Shown: positions 21,762 through 34,000, counted from the stretch's first letter. The stretch is 64,000 nucleotides of DNA from Punica granatum (GCF_007655135.1 NW_022204106.1:1-64000), one strand, 5' to 3'. Numbers and translations: made by a program. Notes: generated by a model not told the origin, from the letters alone.

Positions 21762-24700
21762 ATGGCGGAAGGAGATCACGTCGATATTTCCGAAGAAGTC
21801 AACCCTTCGGTCCCGACTCTCTCTCAACCACCGCAGACACACGCTCTACCACCTCTTACTCCTGCGGGCGTACTCCCGGCATACTCCGGCGCCCTTCCGA
21901 CGCATCTCCCACCCCCGGCACCTTCAGGGGCGCCTCTCCCACCGGCCTCACCAACATCCGCCGCCACCAATGACCAAGCCCGCATTGCGGCCCTCGAGGG
22001 CACGGTCAACCAAATGGCCACTAATATGGCGGAATTGCTCGCCTTGCTCAGAGGACCTAACCGGGCCTCCTCGAGTTCTACTCCTCCCCCGGGACCGGGA
22101 CCAACAGTCGATCCAACCCCGTGGGCTCCACCGACCCAAGCCCCGGAGAACGTTGAAGCTCCCGCACCACCAACGCTGTATACGTCCACGGCCCACCCCT
22201 TCACAAGTCAATTTTCGCCACCGCCGGCCCCTTCGGTAGTCCCTCTTCCACCGGCTGCCTTCCTGTCCGCGGAGCACATCCTGTCTGCACCTCCACCTGT
22301 TTCCATACCTGCTCCGGCTATGATCTACACGGCGCCCCCGCCGACGGTTTTCCCGGCAACCACCGCACCTGCTCCAACTCATCCTCAAGCCACGGAGCTC
22401 CCTCCTTATCCGACTCTGCAGCCTCACGTCGGCCCCTCCTACCAGGTACCGCCCCCCATAAACACCACCTTCCACGAACCGGGCACTCCGACCCATGCGG
22501 CCCAATTCGCCTCACCAATGCACTTCTTCCCCGAGGCCGACGCCGAACAAGAGCGTAGGCTGAAGCGAATGGAGGAAACGATACGGGCCCTGCAAGCGAA
22601 CGACGCTCGTCCCGACGCCCTTTACGGTAACTGTAGCCTATTCCCGGGCATGCGTCTGCCCCCGAAGTTCAAGGTTCCAGAGTTCAAGACCTATGAAGGC
22701 ACGACGGATCCGCGCCACCACCTCCGCCATTACCGAGGGAAGATGCTGCAGTTTTGGGAATACGAGGAGTTCGTCATCCACTCCTTCCAGGATAGCCTGT
22801 CAGGATCGGCCCTCGATTGGTTCATGTCACTGAAGGCCGAAGACATCCCAACGTGGGAGGACCTCTCCCGGAAGTTCACCGACCAGTACCGGTATTGTGC
22901 AGAAACGCCCCCCACCCTGCTGGAGCTAAGCACGAAAGAAATGGCGCGGGGCCAAAGGTTTGAGGAGTATGCCGCCAAGTGGCGTGCCCAAGCCGCGAAG
23001 CACATTCCCCCGATCAGCGAAGCACAACAGATCCAACTGTTCCACTCCACGCTGAGAGGAGTGTACTATTCACACCTGTTGGCGCACACTTCATCGTTCT
23101 CCGACCTCATCGAGGCCGGGAAAAAGCTGGATTTAGGGATCAAGCTCGGAAGAATGGAGGACCCCGCCAACAAGGGAGAGGAGTCGTCAAAGAAGGCTCC
23201 CGCGACGCCGTCATCTTCCACCGGGAGGAGAGCGAAGGAGGTCTCGGTCAACGCCGTCAACACGGCACGTCAGGCGCCACAACAATATCCGGTGAATCTC
23301 ACAACCGCACCGACCACCGCTCCCACCTACTTTCCCCCACCTCCGCAGCATCAACTTCAATCGATCTACTATTCGGCCCCGCCGATCCCACCGTCGACAA
23401 CCTCACAGTCATATGACCACTTTACGCCCGCCCCCGCTCAACCCTCTCAACCCAGGCCCCCGGTGTCGAGAACTCCTCCACCGACGCAACAGAACCCCGC
23501 TTCGCAGGGTCAACAGGCCGGCGGTGCACCGAGCCGACCCCGCAAGCAATACTCGCCGCTGCCTGCTCCTCTCTCTCACATATATCGACAACTTTTGGCA
23601 GGAGATCAGATTCAACCGATATCCCCGGGTCCGAACTTCGACCCGTCCATCCAGGACCAATCCAAACGCTGCGAATACCATCAGGGCGCACCGGGGCACA
23701 CCCTCGACAATTGTTGGAGGTTGAGGGACGAAATTCAGAGGAGGATCGACAGCAACCGACTCACTTTCAACGCCATCAGACCTCCAAACGTGCAAGCCAA
23801 CCCCCTCCCGGACCATAGGCCGAATTCGGGACCATCCATCAACATGATCTCTGTATGCGTCTCGGAGAAGGACGAAGAAGCGCAAAGGAGCCCCCCTCCC
23901 TTTGTAATCAATTACACTCCCGAAGAACTCACGGTCGGGTTCACGGGACATGCGGCCTCACCGGTTCCATTCGTCGTTGACGTCCCCGCTCGGGAGCCGT
24001 ATTCAGACAACAAGGTCCCCTGGGCCTACGAAGGAAGCATCGGGAGCGTTGAGCAGCAATTCAGTGTCATGGGGCTGACACGCTCGGGACGAGTATACGA
24101 GAACCCGACGGCCAAGGACAAAGGGAAAGCACCCGCTGTTGGAGACGGGGCGACTCCTGAAAGATCACCCTTCCCGTCCAAGAAGGTGACCGAGGAGGAA
24201 GCCGAAGCTTTCATGAAGATCGTGAAGGCGAGCGAATACAAGGTGGTCGAGCAAATGGCCAAATCCCCGGCCCACATCTCATTGCTTGCCCTCCTCCTCG
24301 GCTCGGAACCTCACCGAGAGGCCCTCCTCCGGGTACTGACCGCGGCGCAAGTGCCGAAGGAAACGCCCCCTAACAGGATAGAGGAGACGATCGGGTCCAT
24401 CTTCTCCAACACTATCTCGTTCTCGGACGATGAACTCCCGTCCGAGGGTTGGTCACATTCACGGGCATTGCACATTGTCTGTAAGTGCAACAATTACATC
24501 ATCGGCCGGGTCATGATTGACAACGGGTCCGCCCTCAATGTCTGCCCGGTGACCACCCTCAAACAGATGAACGTGGATCTTAACCGAGTCCGCCCAAGCA
24601 AGACGGCGGTCCGAGCCTTTGATGGCTCTCGCAGGGAGGTGAACGGGGAGATCGACCTCCTCATAGACGTTGGCCCGTGCTCGTTCAGCATCACGTTCCA

Positions 24701-25415
24701 GGTGCTCGACATCCCGAACGCGTTCAGCCTGTTGCTCGGGAGGCCTTGGATCCACTCGGCTGGCGCCGTCCCCTCTTCTCTGCACCAACGGCTAAAGTTC
24801 ATCGTTGAAGAGAAGCTCATCACGGTGAAAGGGGAGGAGGATTACGCCATCTACAAGGAGACGGCGGTGCCTTACATCAGCGTTGGGGACGATGAAAACC
24901 TCCCGTTCCACTCGTTCGAGACCATCTCCGTCATCCGGGACTACGGAGAGAGCGGACCGTCCCGCGCCGATCGCATGATAGGGAAGTTTCTCCTGCGCAA
25001 CAATTATATTCCCGGCACCGGCCTTGGGGCACGCGGACAAGGGATCAACCGCCCCATCGAGATCGAGGAATATAAACACAGGAGGGGACTCGGCTTTCGC
25101 CCCTCCTGTCATGAGATCATCGAGGCCCGCAAGGGCAACCACCTTCATCGCCTTGCCGCATACTACGGGAGACTCAACAGGGGCACTCCAGTCCCCCCAT
25201 TATCTCGTTTCTTCCCCGGGCCTTCACGCATCATAGGAGGCACCCTTGACGGCCCTTCCTCAGACTCCGACGACACTTCTGCCACTCCGTCAGCCGTGTA
25301 CGCCGTCACCGAGGAGATTCCTTCAGGGGTTCACATTCGCTTGGCGCAGGAAAATGAGGAGCTGGACAACTGGACTTCAGTCCCGCGCTACTCGGCTGTG
25401 ATTGCCGATGTGTAA
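21762..25415 (+). CDS. Ogre-like gag-pro polyprotein, exon 1 (1217 codons if unspliced)
   Basis: Residues 1-240 are proline-rich with a short predicted coiled coil near 70-95. The retrotransposon Gag domain spans about 290-420. A further proline-rich linker follows. A variant zinc knuckle lies at C637-H640-H646-C651. The aspartic protease has MIDNGSALNV, catalytic D920, and LLGRPW near 995. A glycine-rich G-patch-like segment lies at about 1071-1115 (IPGTGLGARGQG...RRGLGF). The TAA stop at 25413-25415 lies inside the predicted intron, so splicing would fuse this product to RT-integrase while unspliced RNA yields gag-pro alone. The ATG at 21762 is the first in frame. No internal lesion is seen. 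Confidence 0.88.
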   Translation: MAEGDHVDISEEVNPSVPTLSQPPQTHALPPLTPAGVLPAYSGALPTHLPPPAPSGAPLPPASPTSAATNDQARIAALEGTVNQMATNMAELLALLRGPNRASSSSTPPPGPGPTVDPTPWAPPTQAPENVEAPAPPTLYTSTAHPFTSQFSPPPAPSVVPLPPAAFLSAEHILSAPPPVSIPAPAMIYTAPPPTVFPATTAPAPTHPQATELPPYPTLQPHVGPSYQVPPPINTTFHEPGTPTHAAQFASPMHFFPEADAEQERRLKRMEETIRALQANDARPDALYGNCSLFPGMRLPPKFKVPEFKTYEGTTDPRHHLRHYRGKMLQFWEYEEFVIHSFQDSLSGSALDWFMSLKAEDIPTWEDLSRKFTDQYRYCAETPPTLLELSTKEMARGQRFEEYAAKWRAQAAKHIPPISEAQQIQLFHSTLRGVYYSHLLAHTSSFSDLIEAGKKLDLGIKLGRMEDPANKGEESSKKAPATPSSSTGRRAKEVSVNAVNTARQAPQQYPVNLTTAPTTAPTYFPPPPQHQLQSIYYSAPPIPPSTTSQSYDHFTPAPAQPSQPRPPVSRTPPPTQQNPASQGQQAGGAPSRPRKQYSPLPAPLSHIYRQLLAGDQIQPISPGPNFDPSIQDQSKRCEYHQGAPGHTLDNCWRLRDEIQRRIDSNRLTFNAIRPPNVQANPLPDHRPNSGPSINMISVCVSEKDEEAQRSPPPFVINYTPEELTVGFTGHAASPVPFVVDVPAREPYSDNKVPWAYEGSIGSVEQQFSVMGLTRSGRVYENPTAKDKGKAPAVGDGATPERSPFPSKKVTEEEAEAFMKIVKASEYKVVEQMAKSPAHISLLALLLGSEPHREALLRVLTAAQVPKETPPNRIEETIGSIFSNTISFSDDELPSEGWSHSRALHIVCKCNNYIIGRVMIDNGSALNVCPVTTLKQMNVDLNRVRPSKTAVRAFDGSRREVNGEIDLLIDVGPCSFSITFQVLDIPNAFSLLLGRPWIHSAGAVPSSLHQRLKFIVEEKLITVKGEEDYAIYKETAVPYISVGDDENLPFHSFETISVIRDYGESGPSRADRMIGKFLLRNNYIPGTGLGARGQGINRPIEIEEYKHRRGLGFRPSCHEIIEARKGNHLHRLAAYYGRLNRGTPVPPLSRFFPGPSRIIGGTLDGPSSDSDDTSATPSAVYAVTEEIPSGVHIRLAQENEELDNWTSVPRYSAVIADV

Positions 25416-25620
25416 GGCTTATCTACGTATAAGATGTTCCCCGCGTGTCGGCATAGCCATGCGCCACACGACGGAAAAGGGGTTTCTATTATGGCTCTTT
25501 GTTCACAACATCAATGAAATCTCTCACGCTTTTTTTGAATTCCCTTGCATTCTTTCTCCCTCCTATTCTCCACCTCACAACACTATGAAATTTTCTAAGA
25601 CGATTCTCTAAAATTTCCAG
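25412..25620 (+). other. Predicted intron between protease and RT (209 bp)
   Basis: Donor GTAAGG at 25412-25417, just ahead of the gag-pro stop. Acceptor AAATTTCCAG ends at 25620, after a T/C-rich stretch (25525-25585) and branch-like CTCTAAA. The intron splits a codon after its second base. The downstream frame, read from 25621, has no stop before RT. A spliced intron at this position is an established property of Ogre elements. Confidence 0.75.
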
Positions 25621-28600
25621 GCTCCACTCGAATCCAAATCCTCGACGCGTCGATTCGAACCCATTCGAAGAATGTCTCGGAGAGCCCGGACCCATATACT
25701 TCGGAGAAGGGCTCGACGAAGACAGTCTAGTGCCTGAGATGGAAGAGAGTTTGCGCCGCCTCGAGGATCGCCAACTCACCTCGCTTGAGCCGACAGAAGA
25801 GATCAATGTGGGTACTCAAGAGGAGCCCCGCATCCTAAAGATCGGTACAAGTCTCGACCCAACACAACGGGTCCGAATGATCGATTTCCTGACCATGTAT
25901 CAAGAAGTTTTTGCTTGGTCCTACGCTGACATGCCGGGGCTAGACCCGTCAATAGTAAAGCACTTCCTCCCGCTAGACACCGAGAAGTTCCCGCCCAAGC
26001 GGCAACAATTGCGACGGCAACGGGCAAGCCTCCTTCTCCGCATCAAGGAGGAGGTCGTCAAACAGATCAACGCGGGCTTTCTCGAGGTCTGCAACTACTC
26101 CGAATGGGTGGCAAACATCGTGCCGGTGGAGAAGAAAGATGGAAGGGTTCGAGTCTGCGTCGACTATCGGGACCTCAATAAGGCCAGCCCCAAGGACAAT
26201 TTTCCCTTGCCCCACATCGACATACTAGTTGACAATACGGCGCGCCACTCTCAGTTTTCTTTCATGGACGGCTTCTCCGGATACAATCAAATTCGGATGG
26301 CCGAGGAAGACAAGGTCAAGACGACATTCACTACCATGTGGGGGACCTTTTGTTATCGCGTCATGCCTTTCGGCCTGAAGAACGCCGGGGCAACTTATCA
26401 GAGGGCTATGGTCACGTTGTTCCACGACATGATGCACAAGGAGGTCGAAGTCTACGTCGACGACATGATTGCCAAGTCCAAAGTGGGAGAGGACCACCTC
26501 ATTAACCTGAAGCGTCTCTTCGACCGCTTAAAGGAGTACAAGCTTCGGCTCAATCCGGCAAAATGCACGTTCGGCGCTCGATCGGGAAAATTACTAGGAT
26601 TCGTGGTCAGCGAGCGCGGCATCGAAGTAGATCCCGATAAAGTCAAGGCGATCAAGGAGCTTCCTCCGCCATCTTCGGTCCGCGAAATACGAGGCTTCTT
26701 GGGGCGGCTGAATTACATCGCACGATTCATTGCGAACTTGACAGACAAATGCCAACCACTCTTTCGCTTGCTCCGCAAGAACGCGGCGATCGAATGGGAC
26801 GAAGAATGTCAGAAGGCCTTTGACACCATCAAGGCATACCTGGTCCAACCGCCGGTATTGGTCCCGCCTACACCAGGCCGTCCCCTCGTACTCTACCTAA
26901 CGGTGCGTCGTCAATCATTAGGATGCATGCTGGGACAGGAGGAGGAGTCCACGCACACGGAACGCGCGATCTACTATCTGAGCAAAAAGTTCACCGATGG
27001 AGAGTCAAATTATCCGGAAATCGAGAAGATGTGCTGTGCGTTGGTGTGGGTCATGCAAAGGCTCCGACAATACACGCTTTATCACACGGTCCGCTTGCTA
27101 TCAAAGGCGGATCCCCTGAAATATTTGCTCGACAGTCCCTCCTCCACACGCAACCTCGCCAAATGGCGCTGTCAATTGACGGAATACGATATCGAGTACG
27201 TGTCCCGCACTTCGGTCAAGGGGCAAGCGATCGCGGATCATTTAGCAGAATTCCCAATTGAAGACCACACACCCATAAACCCCGACTTCCCGGATGAGGG
27301 AATCCTCCGAGTAGACGACGAGGGAGAGGAGCCGGGATGGAAGATGTATTTCGACGGTGCTGTCAATTCCACGGGATCAGGCATCGGCGCGGTACTGATA
27401 TCCCCGGACGGGCGCTATTACCCGGTAGCGGCAAAGATCGACTTTCCCTGCACCAATAATGTGGCTGAGTACGAGGCATGTATCCTCGGCCTCCAAGCGG
27501 CGATTGATTTCAAAGTAAAAGAGCTCGAAGTGTTCGGTGACTCCATGCTCACTATCTTCCAGACGCTGGGGCAATGGAAGACGAAAGACGCGAAGCTAGT
27601 GCCGTATCACGAATACCTCGAGAAGTTAACCGAGAACTTCGAGGACGTCTCGTTCACCTACACTCCGCGCATGACAAATCAATTCGCGGACGCGCTTGCA
27701 ACGCTCGCCTCCATGGTGAGCATCACGAAGGAGAACCTTATCGAGCCCCTCGAGATTGAGATAGCCGAAGGACCGGCGCACTGCAATTCGATTGGAGCAT
27801 CCGAGGCGAAGCCGTGGTACGAAGACATCAAGAACCTTCTGCGAACCGGCCAATACCCCCCATTCGCCGACCGCCGCGATCGCAAGACTCTCAGACGCCT
27901 CGCGATACACTACTTCTTGAGCGGCGAGATACTCTACCGCCGTTCCTTCGACTCCACACTCCTCCGGTGCATCGACGAACACGAATCGCGGCGTCTCATG
28001 GAGGAAGTGCACGGGGGAAACTGTGGACCTCATATGAACGGTCTCATGCTCGCTAAGAAGATCATGCGCCTGGGCTATTATTGGTCCACCATGGAGACTG
28101 ATTGTGTGAAGCATGTCAGACATTGTCACCGATGTCAAGTTTACGCCGATCAGATCAAAGCGCCGCCCAACGAATTGCGCCCCATGACGGCGCCATGGCC
28201 TTTTTCAATGTGGGGAATGGATGTGATCGGCCCGATCAACCCCAAAGCGTCCAACGGTCACATGTTCATTTTGGTGGCAATTGATTACTTTACCAAGTGG
28301 ATCGAAGCCGTCACTCTTGCGTCAGTCACCGCAAAGGCCGTGGCCCGTTTTCTCAAACGCGACGTCATTGCCCGATACGGGGTCCCTGCGACAATCATCA
28401 CAGACAACGCCAAGAACCTGAACAACAAGGTCATCGACGAGCTTTGTGCACAATTCAAAATCCGGCACCGCAATTCCACCCCGTACCGTCCCCAAATGAA
28501 CGGTGCGGTGGAAGCGGCGAATAAGAACATCAAAAAGATCATCGAAAAAATGACGGTGAACTATAAGGATTGGCACGAGATGCTCCCCTATGCACTCTTG

Positions 28601-29062
28601 GCGTACCGTACGTCCATACGGACCTCAACCGGGGCCACCCCGTACTCACTAGTCTATGGCATGGAGGCCGTGCTCCCAATCGAAGTAGAGATCCCTTCCA
28701 TGAGGATTCTTGCCGAGGCCGAGCTCGAAGAAGCGGAATGGGCAAAGCAGCGGTACGAACAGTTAAATTTCATTGATGAGAAGAGGCTGAAAGCGCTATG
28801 CCACGGACAGTGCTATCAACAAAGAATGGCTCGAGCCTTCAACGCAAGAGTCCGCCACCGCGATTTCAACCCCGGCGACCTCGTCTTAAGGAAAGTCCTA
28901 CACGTCACGCCAGACTCTCGAGGGAAGTTCTCGTACAAATACGATGGCCCTTTTGTCGTCAAAGAGGTTTTCTCCGGAGGAGCGGTCATCTTGAGCGACA
29001 TGGACGGCACTGAAAATGCCCTTCCTGTCAATGCTGACGCCATTAAGAAGTATTATCCGTGA
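25621..29062 (+). CDS. Ogre-like pol: RT, RNase H, second RNase H, integrase (exon 2)
   Basis: RT spans about 26090-26620 with YVDD at 26453-26464. It is followed by the gypsy RNase H region (about 26870-27250), whose first catalytic position appears lost (YLTVRR where DAS is usual). A second, complete-looking RNase H starts at MYFDGA (D codon 27353) with AEYEA, GDS and a later D, matching the additional RNase H known in Tat elements. Integrase has an HHCC finger (about 28000-28140) and a DDE triad at codons 28220, 28403 and 28511 (D-35-E spacing). The C-terminus has KYDGPF. The frame is open from the splice acceptor; the first in-frame ATG is 25739. No stop or shift is seen, so it may be functional. 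Confidence 0.9.
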
Positions 29063-30104
29063 ACACTTGTATATTCTTTATCCTCCGGGCTCCGTGCCCC
29101 TTTCATTGTAAGACATTTCTATTTCCGTGGATGAGTTTCAATTCCCATCATCTGTCCAACACTAAGCTTTCTTGAGAGAAAAATAAGTTTTCCCGCTAGG
29201 TCGAAAACCTCTTTGAGGCGGCCTAGGCAAAAACTAGGGAACGAGTGGCACGACTTAAAATCCCGCAAAGGGGGGGTCGCGGCAAAAGGAGAGCATAAAT
29301 CACTCCCTCGCTAGGTCGAAAACCTCTTTGAGGCGGCCTAGGCAAAAGTTAGAGGACTCGAGGGGTACGATCCCACCCAAACGTGGGGAATCGTAGCAAA
29401 AGGTGAGCATTCATGTGAGAGAAATTAAATAAAATACCCCGCTAGGCTGTTGCGCATCCCGCGGCCTAGGCAAAAGTTAGGGGGAAATGTCGGCTTGACC
29501 ACGAAAGAAGAGCGACACTCTCCCTGTGGAGCTACACCGAGTAGTGGTTCGGCACTCCCCGACGCAAGCAAACTCTCTTCAATTCTCCGAGCTCGAGGCC
29601 CGCTTCGAAATGGGGGTCGAATCAACGTATCCTTGACTTGGAGGATCCCAGAAGATCCCTCCCATTACCTTTATGTACATAATTCTACGGGTTATCCGTC
29701 TCAGAAAAGCTATTCCTCAATAGGGACGCGGCCGCCCTCCAAATGGCCACCAATATCATGCCCCAACACATCTTTACATAGATTCCTTTACGCGTCGTAG
29801 TCTAGACGATTTCACGCGGCTGACATCCTTTTGTAGACTTCTCTTTTCCATGTACAGGTGCGATCAGGAACCCCAGGGGACGCTCCCCGCCGACGGACTC
29901 ACGTTTGCCTCACGCGGCGAAACGTGTTCTCGAAGACTTGGAAATCGTCGAGGGATGCACCGCACCACCCCAACCAACAATGTTCAGAAAAGGACAAGTG
30001 TTAAGAGGTCATCATTAGTCGTCACGCACAGAGCAATCCGAATCCAACCGCCAAGCAAGCCGTATCACACAGCGCTCTACATGAATTCCAAATTTCAAAT
30101 CCCT
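29063..30104 (+). other. Ogre-like 3' untranslated region, part 1
   Basis: No conserved ORF. It contains three diverged copies of a module starting GCTAGG...CCTAGGCAAAA at 29195, 29310 and 29441 (spacing 115 and 131 bp). Confidence 0.7.
29195..29490 (+). repeat. Three imperfect repeats (115-131 bp) in the Ogre-like 3' region
   Basis: Copies share GCTAGGTCGAAAACC, GGCGGCCTAGGCAAAA and a GCAAAAGG-GAGCAT tail. The third copy is more diverged. Confidence 0.75.
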
Positions 30105-30107
30105 GTC

Positions 30108-30840
30108 TCGGGTCCATCCCGACTTTTAAATTCCAGTTCAGGTCTATCCTGGCCCCTCGGGTCCATCCCGACTTTTAAATTCCAGTTCAGGTCTATCCTG
30201 GCCCCTCGGGTCCATCCCGGCTTTAAAATTCCTGTTCAGGTCTATCCTGGCCCCTCGGGTCCGTCCCGGCTTTTAAATTCCAGTTCAGGTCTATCCTGGC
30301 CCCTCGGGTCCATCCCGGCTTTTAAATTCCAGTTCAGGTCTATCCTGGCCCCTCGGGTCCATCCCGGCTTTTAAATTTCTGTTCAGGTCTATCCTGGCCC
30401 CTCGGGTCCGTTCCGGCTTTTAAATTCCAGTTCAGGTCTATCCTGGCCCCTCGGGTCCGTCCCGGCTTTTAAATTCCAGTTCAGGTCTATCCTGGCCCCT
30501 CGGGTCCATCCCGGCTTTTAAATTTCTGTTCAGGTCTATCCTGGCCCCTCGGGTCCATCCCGGCTTTTAAATCCCAGTTCAGGTCTATCCTGGTCCCTCG
30601 GGTCCATCCCGGCTTTTAAATTTCTGTTCAGGTCTATCTTGGCCCCTCGGGTCCATCCCGGCTTTTAAATTCCTGTTCAGGTCTATCCTGGCCCCTCAGG
30701 TCCATCCCGGCTTTTAAATTCCAGTTCAGGTCTATCCTGGCCCCTCGGGTCCATCCCGGCTTTTAAATTCCTGTTCAGGTCTATCCTGGCCCCTCGGGTC
30801 CATCCCGGCGTTTAAATTCCATGTTCAGGTTTATCCTGCT
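30108..30840 (+). repeat. 49-bp tandem repeat, about 15 copies
   Basis: The unit contains CTTTTAAATTCCAGTTCAGG and TCTATCCTGGCCCCTCGGG. The anchor TCTATCC recurs every 49 bp from about 30142 to 30828. Copies vary by single substitutions (ATCC/GTCC, TTCCAG/TTTCTG/TTCCTG). It lies between pol and the 3' LTR, where Ogre elements are known to carry variable tandem repeats. The ORFs through it result from a period of 49, which is not a multiple of 3, and are not genes. Confidence 0.93.
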
Positions 30841-31027
30841 TTCTTTCGGATCTATCCCGTTTTTCCTTCGGGTCCGTCCCAATCTCAACTTCCGGTGCAA
30901 TGTCCCGACACGTCCAAGTAAGGTACGAGCAGCAGCGGGGAGGGAACGGTATCAGAACTGTAGCCGGGCCCAAAAAGGGGATGCTTATTATGGTCTTTGG
31001 CTACATCCTCTAACCGAGCATGCAACC

Positions 31028-31040
31028 AAAGAGGGGCAAG
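31028..31040 (+). other. Ogre-like polypurine tract
   Basis: AAAGAGGGGCAAG, one base before the TGTCAGC start of the 3' LTR. Expected primer site for plus-strand synthesis. Confidence 0.75.
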
Positions 31041-31041
31041 C

Positions 31042-34000
31042 TGTCAGCACCCCATTTTGGTCCACCGGCTTCCCACACGAGGATTCCCGACCGAAGCCCG
31101 GGACACTATTCATCGCCCGGCAATCAGAGGCAAATATGCGGGCACGGGGTCATGAGTAACAGGAGAAGAGCTAGGTCACTGAGAAAAGCAAAGGAAAGCT
31201 TTCGGAAGAACGAACGGACAAAGAACCCCGAAAACGGCAGAGCTGGCACTGTGGCACTATTCTTCACTGAGTCACCGAAGCACCGAAAGGTGTCCGATAT
31301 GGGGGTTCAAAAATCCCCCTCAGTGCCAAAGTGACCAATGACGCGTCCGGGCGCATTTTCGGGACATCCTGCTTAAGCCGGGACACCCCGATCCCCCACC
31401 GACGCCTTTTCTGACATAGCTCCCGGGGTTCACTCCACCGACAAGCGAACGGCCCTTCAAAACGGGCCTACAGGCACCCAGGGACCACCAGGGCCGGGGA
31501 ACAAGCTTCAGACAACCTTCCGGAACTCGACTCGATCTCCCGAAGTGCGTCTTAGTGGTCATGAACGTCTCCCAGCGAGCCTTCGGGAATTTCCACGGAA
31601 AACAGAGACCACGACGATCTCTGAGTACCTCACGATAATCCCCGGGCACCTCAAAGCATTCAGGGCACACTGAGAGAATCCCGATCGAAGTCCCTAGGCC
31701 TTCCCGGCCCAACGGTCCCCGACCGAGGACAACGGGCCAACGATCCCCCACGAGGCAAAAGGATCGCCAAAACGAATGCAAGAAGGCACAGAGATCAATC
31801 GGAGGTCAAGGGGTGTTAAATTCCACTCCGAACGTCAAAACAGGGCAAAATCGACTCCCGGGGCGCCATGTCGCCCGAACGCTCGTTCACACGACGTATG
31901 GCGATATTGGACTCATTCAAATCCTCGTAGTTCAAGCATTCCAAATCTTCAAATTAATTGGACATCGGAGATCGGATGCAAGCTCAATCAAGTCTCAAGC
32001 GTTTGCCGGCTTTTCTCCTAATCGGATGGTACCCACAGCCAAGCCAAGCCAAGCCATCAAGCCGCGGCTCAACCCCAAGCCACGGCTCAACCCTCGGCTC
32101 GGATTGGACAGCCCAAGCCGCGGCTCAAGCCTCTCCCCACCGTCGGCTCCAACAAGCTCCCCACCACACATTTTGAATTTTCCTCCCATCCATCACCTCC
32201 CTCCATCCATCCATCACTTCCCACCATCCATCCATCACACCCATCACCCCTCTTGCTTCCCCTACACTCTACAAGACACAAACCCCTCCCTAATCTTCCC
32301 TCCAATTTCGGCAGCCACATTAGGGTCCCCCTTAACCGCAATTAAATTCCCTCAATCAAGCCATTAGTCATCCCTTTATAAGCCCTTGCACCATTAGACT
32401 TATGACTTCTTGAATTTCACTCTCTCTCAAGCCAATCTCTCTCAAGAACTCTCTCAAACCTCAGCCCATCCCCTCACTCCGTCCACCCCGTGCCAAGGCC
32501 GAAACCGGCTAAAATCGCCGGAAAACCACCCGGTATTCCGGTAACCACCCGACCCCACTTAACCCAAAAATTCTCAAACTTCATAGCCTACATATTTCCT
32601 ACCCCCTAAGTCCATTTCCGGACTTGGATTTTCGATTTGAGGTCCCCAAGACCCCGTTCCAGCCGAAATTGCAATCGGGTCCCGAGACCCTCACCGCGCG
32701 CACCAAACACTCACGGCGTGCCATTTCATCCCACGACCTCGGAGAGTCGTGCCATCACATTTAAAGGGTTCCTCACAACCCTCACCCTCTCTCGTGAAGA
32801 GGTGGTCACGATCCGAGGGCCGACCAACCGTGCACGACCTCCGTTTGGCCCATTTTCGCTAACCAGTTTTCTGTGTTTTCACTGGAACTTCTCTCATCAT
32901 TTCCGACTTATTCAGGGTTCGGCACGCTCGGAGCTTTCCGTGCCCACCTAGATCTGCCTCTTAGGAGTCCAACGAGCCCGACCTTGCACCGTTCCGTGGT
33001 CGGAGCGAGCGTGCCAAGCCGTTTTCCCGCGGTTGCCGCAGCTGCGCCTACCCGGGTCGCCTACTGCCCTTCGCCCTAACCGAGTCTTCCGACTCTCAAA
33101 GACCACTTCCCCGACTCTTTTCCTCGTGCACGAGGCTAGGTAACATCCCTTTACAACTTAGAAGAGTTAGGACTTTCTATCTTTACTTGTATGAAGTGTT
33201 TATGCGTTTTAAAAGTCGGTGTGCATGCAAGATTTCATTTTTCTTTTAGATCCGAACTTGCCATGCATCCTCATGCAACGTACGTATTCCATCTTGTTAT
33301 TCTACGTCTATATGATCGTGTAAACGTGCATGTATACGTGATGTGGTCCGAATCTAGGGGAATGAAACGGATATAGACTCGATGGAGCCACGGAACCTCC
33401 CGGCCGAGCCTCATAGGTGATGGGCCGTGAGCCTCCTTGGCTCCTTCGAGTCCATAACCGCTTCATTCTCTCGGATTAGACCATCTCCACGTTCGGGAAG
33501 GTCCTAACCGTGGCTAAGAGGTGTCTATCGAAGGGAATGGCTCGGAATCTAGGAGGGAGAGCCCTTAGATGGTTCGGTTATGTCTAAGGGGCTCACGGCC
33601 ATACCCTTGCGATGGGTGACCCGTGAGGCTCCTTGGCCTAACCGAACCCCTAGGGCTCTTCTTTCTCCTTGATGCCGTGTATTTCCCATGTAATATCACT
33701 AAGACCGCCATGAAATAAATTAAGTTCATTCGTTAATTCCATAAATATGACTCGTTGTATGCTTTGTGTGTTTATTCATGTAAACCGTGATCGTGTTAGT
33801 CCCGATTTAGGGAAATATACATCTTTCTCATGTGCGGATTGTTTGATGCATGCAATGATCGGCTAGGAATGACACGAAAGACCCATCGAGATTCGAACCG
33901 GGTCAAGGAGTGTTCGGCCGATCACATTTGGGGATGGCCGAGCCCTCCTTCCATTCCTTGGAGTCTCGTTTGGTCTTTCCGTCCTTCCGAAGACGACCCT

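Noticed and set aside
21824..22505. Long - strand ORFs opposite Ogre-like gag (126 and 185 codons)
   Set aside because: Antisense shadows of the GC-rich, proline-rich gag frame.
30061..30374. ORF covering the first 49-bp repeats
   Set aside because: Repetitive noncoding sequence; the period is not a multiple of three and the frame is lost in later copies.
30108..30840. Possible CRISPR array
   Set aside because: Uniform 49-bp head-to-tail repeats without unique spacers, inside a plant retroelement.
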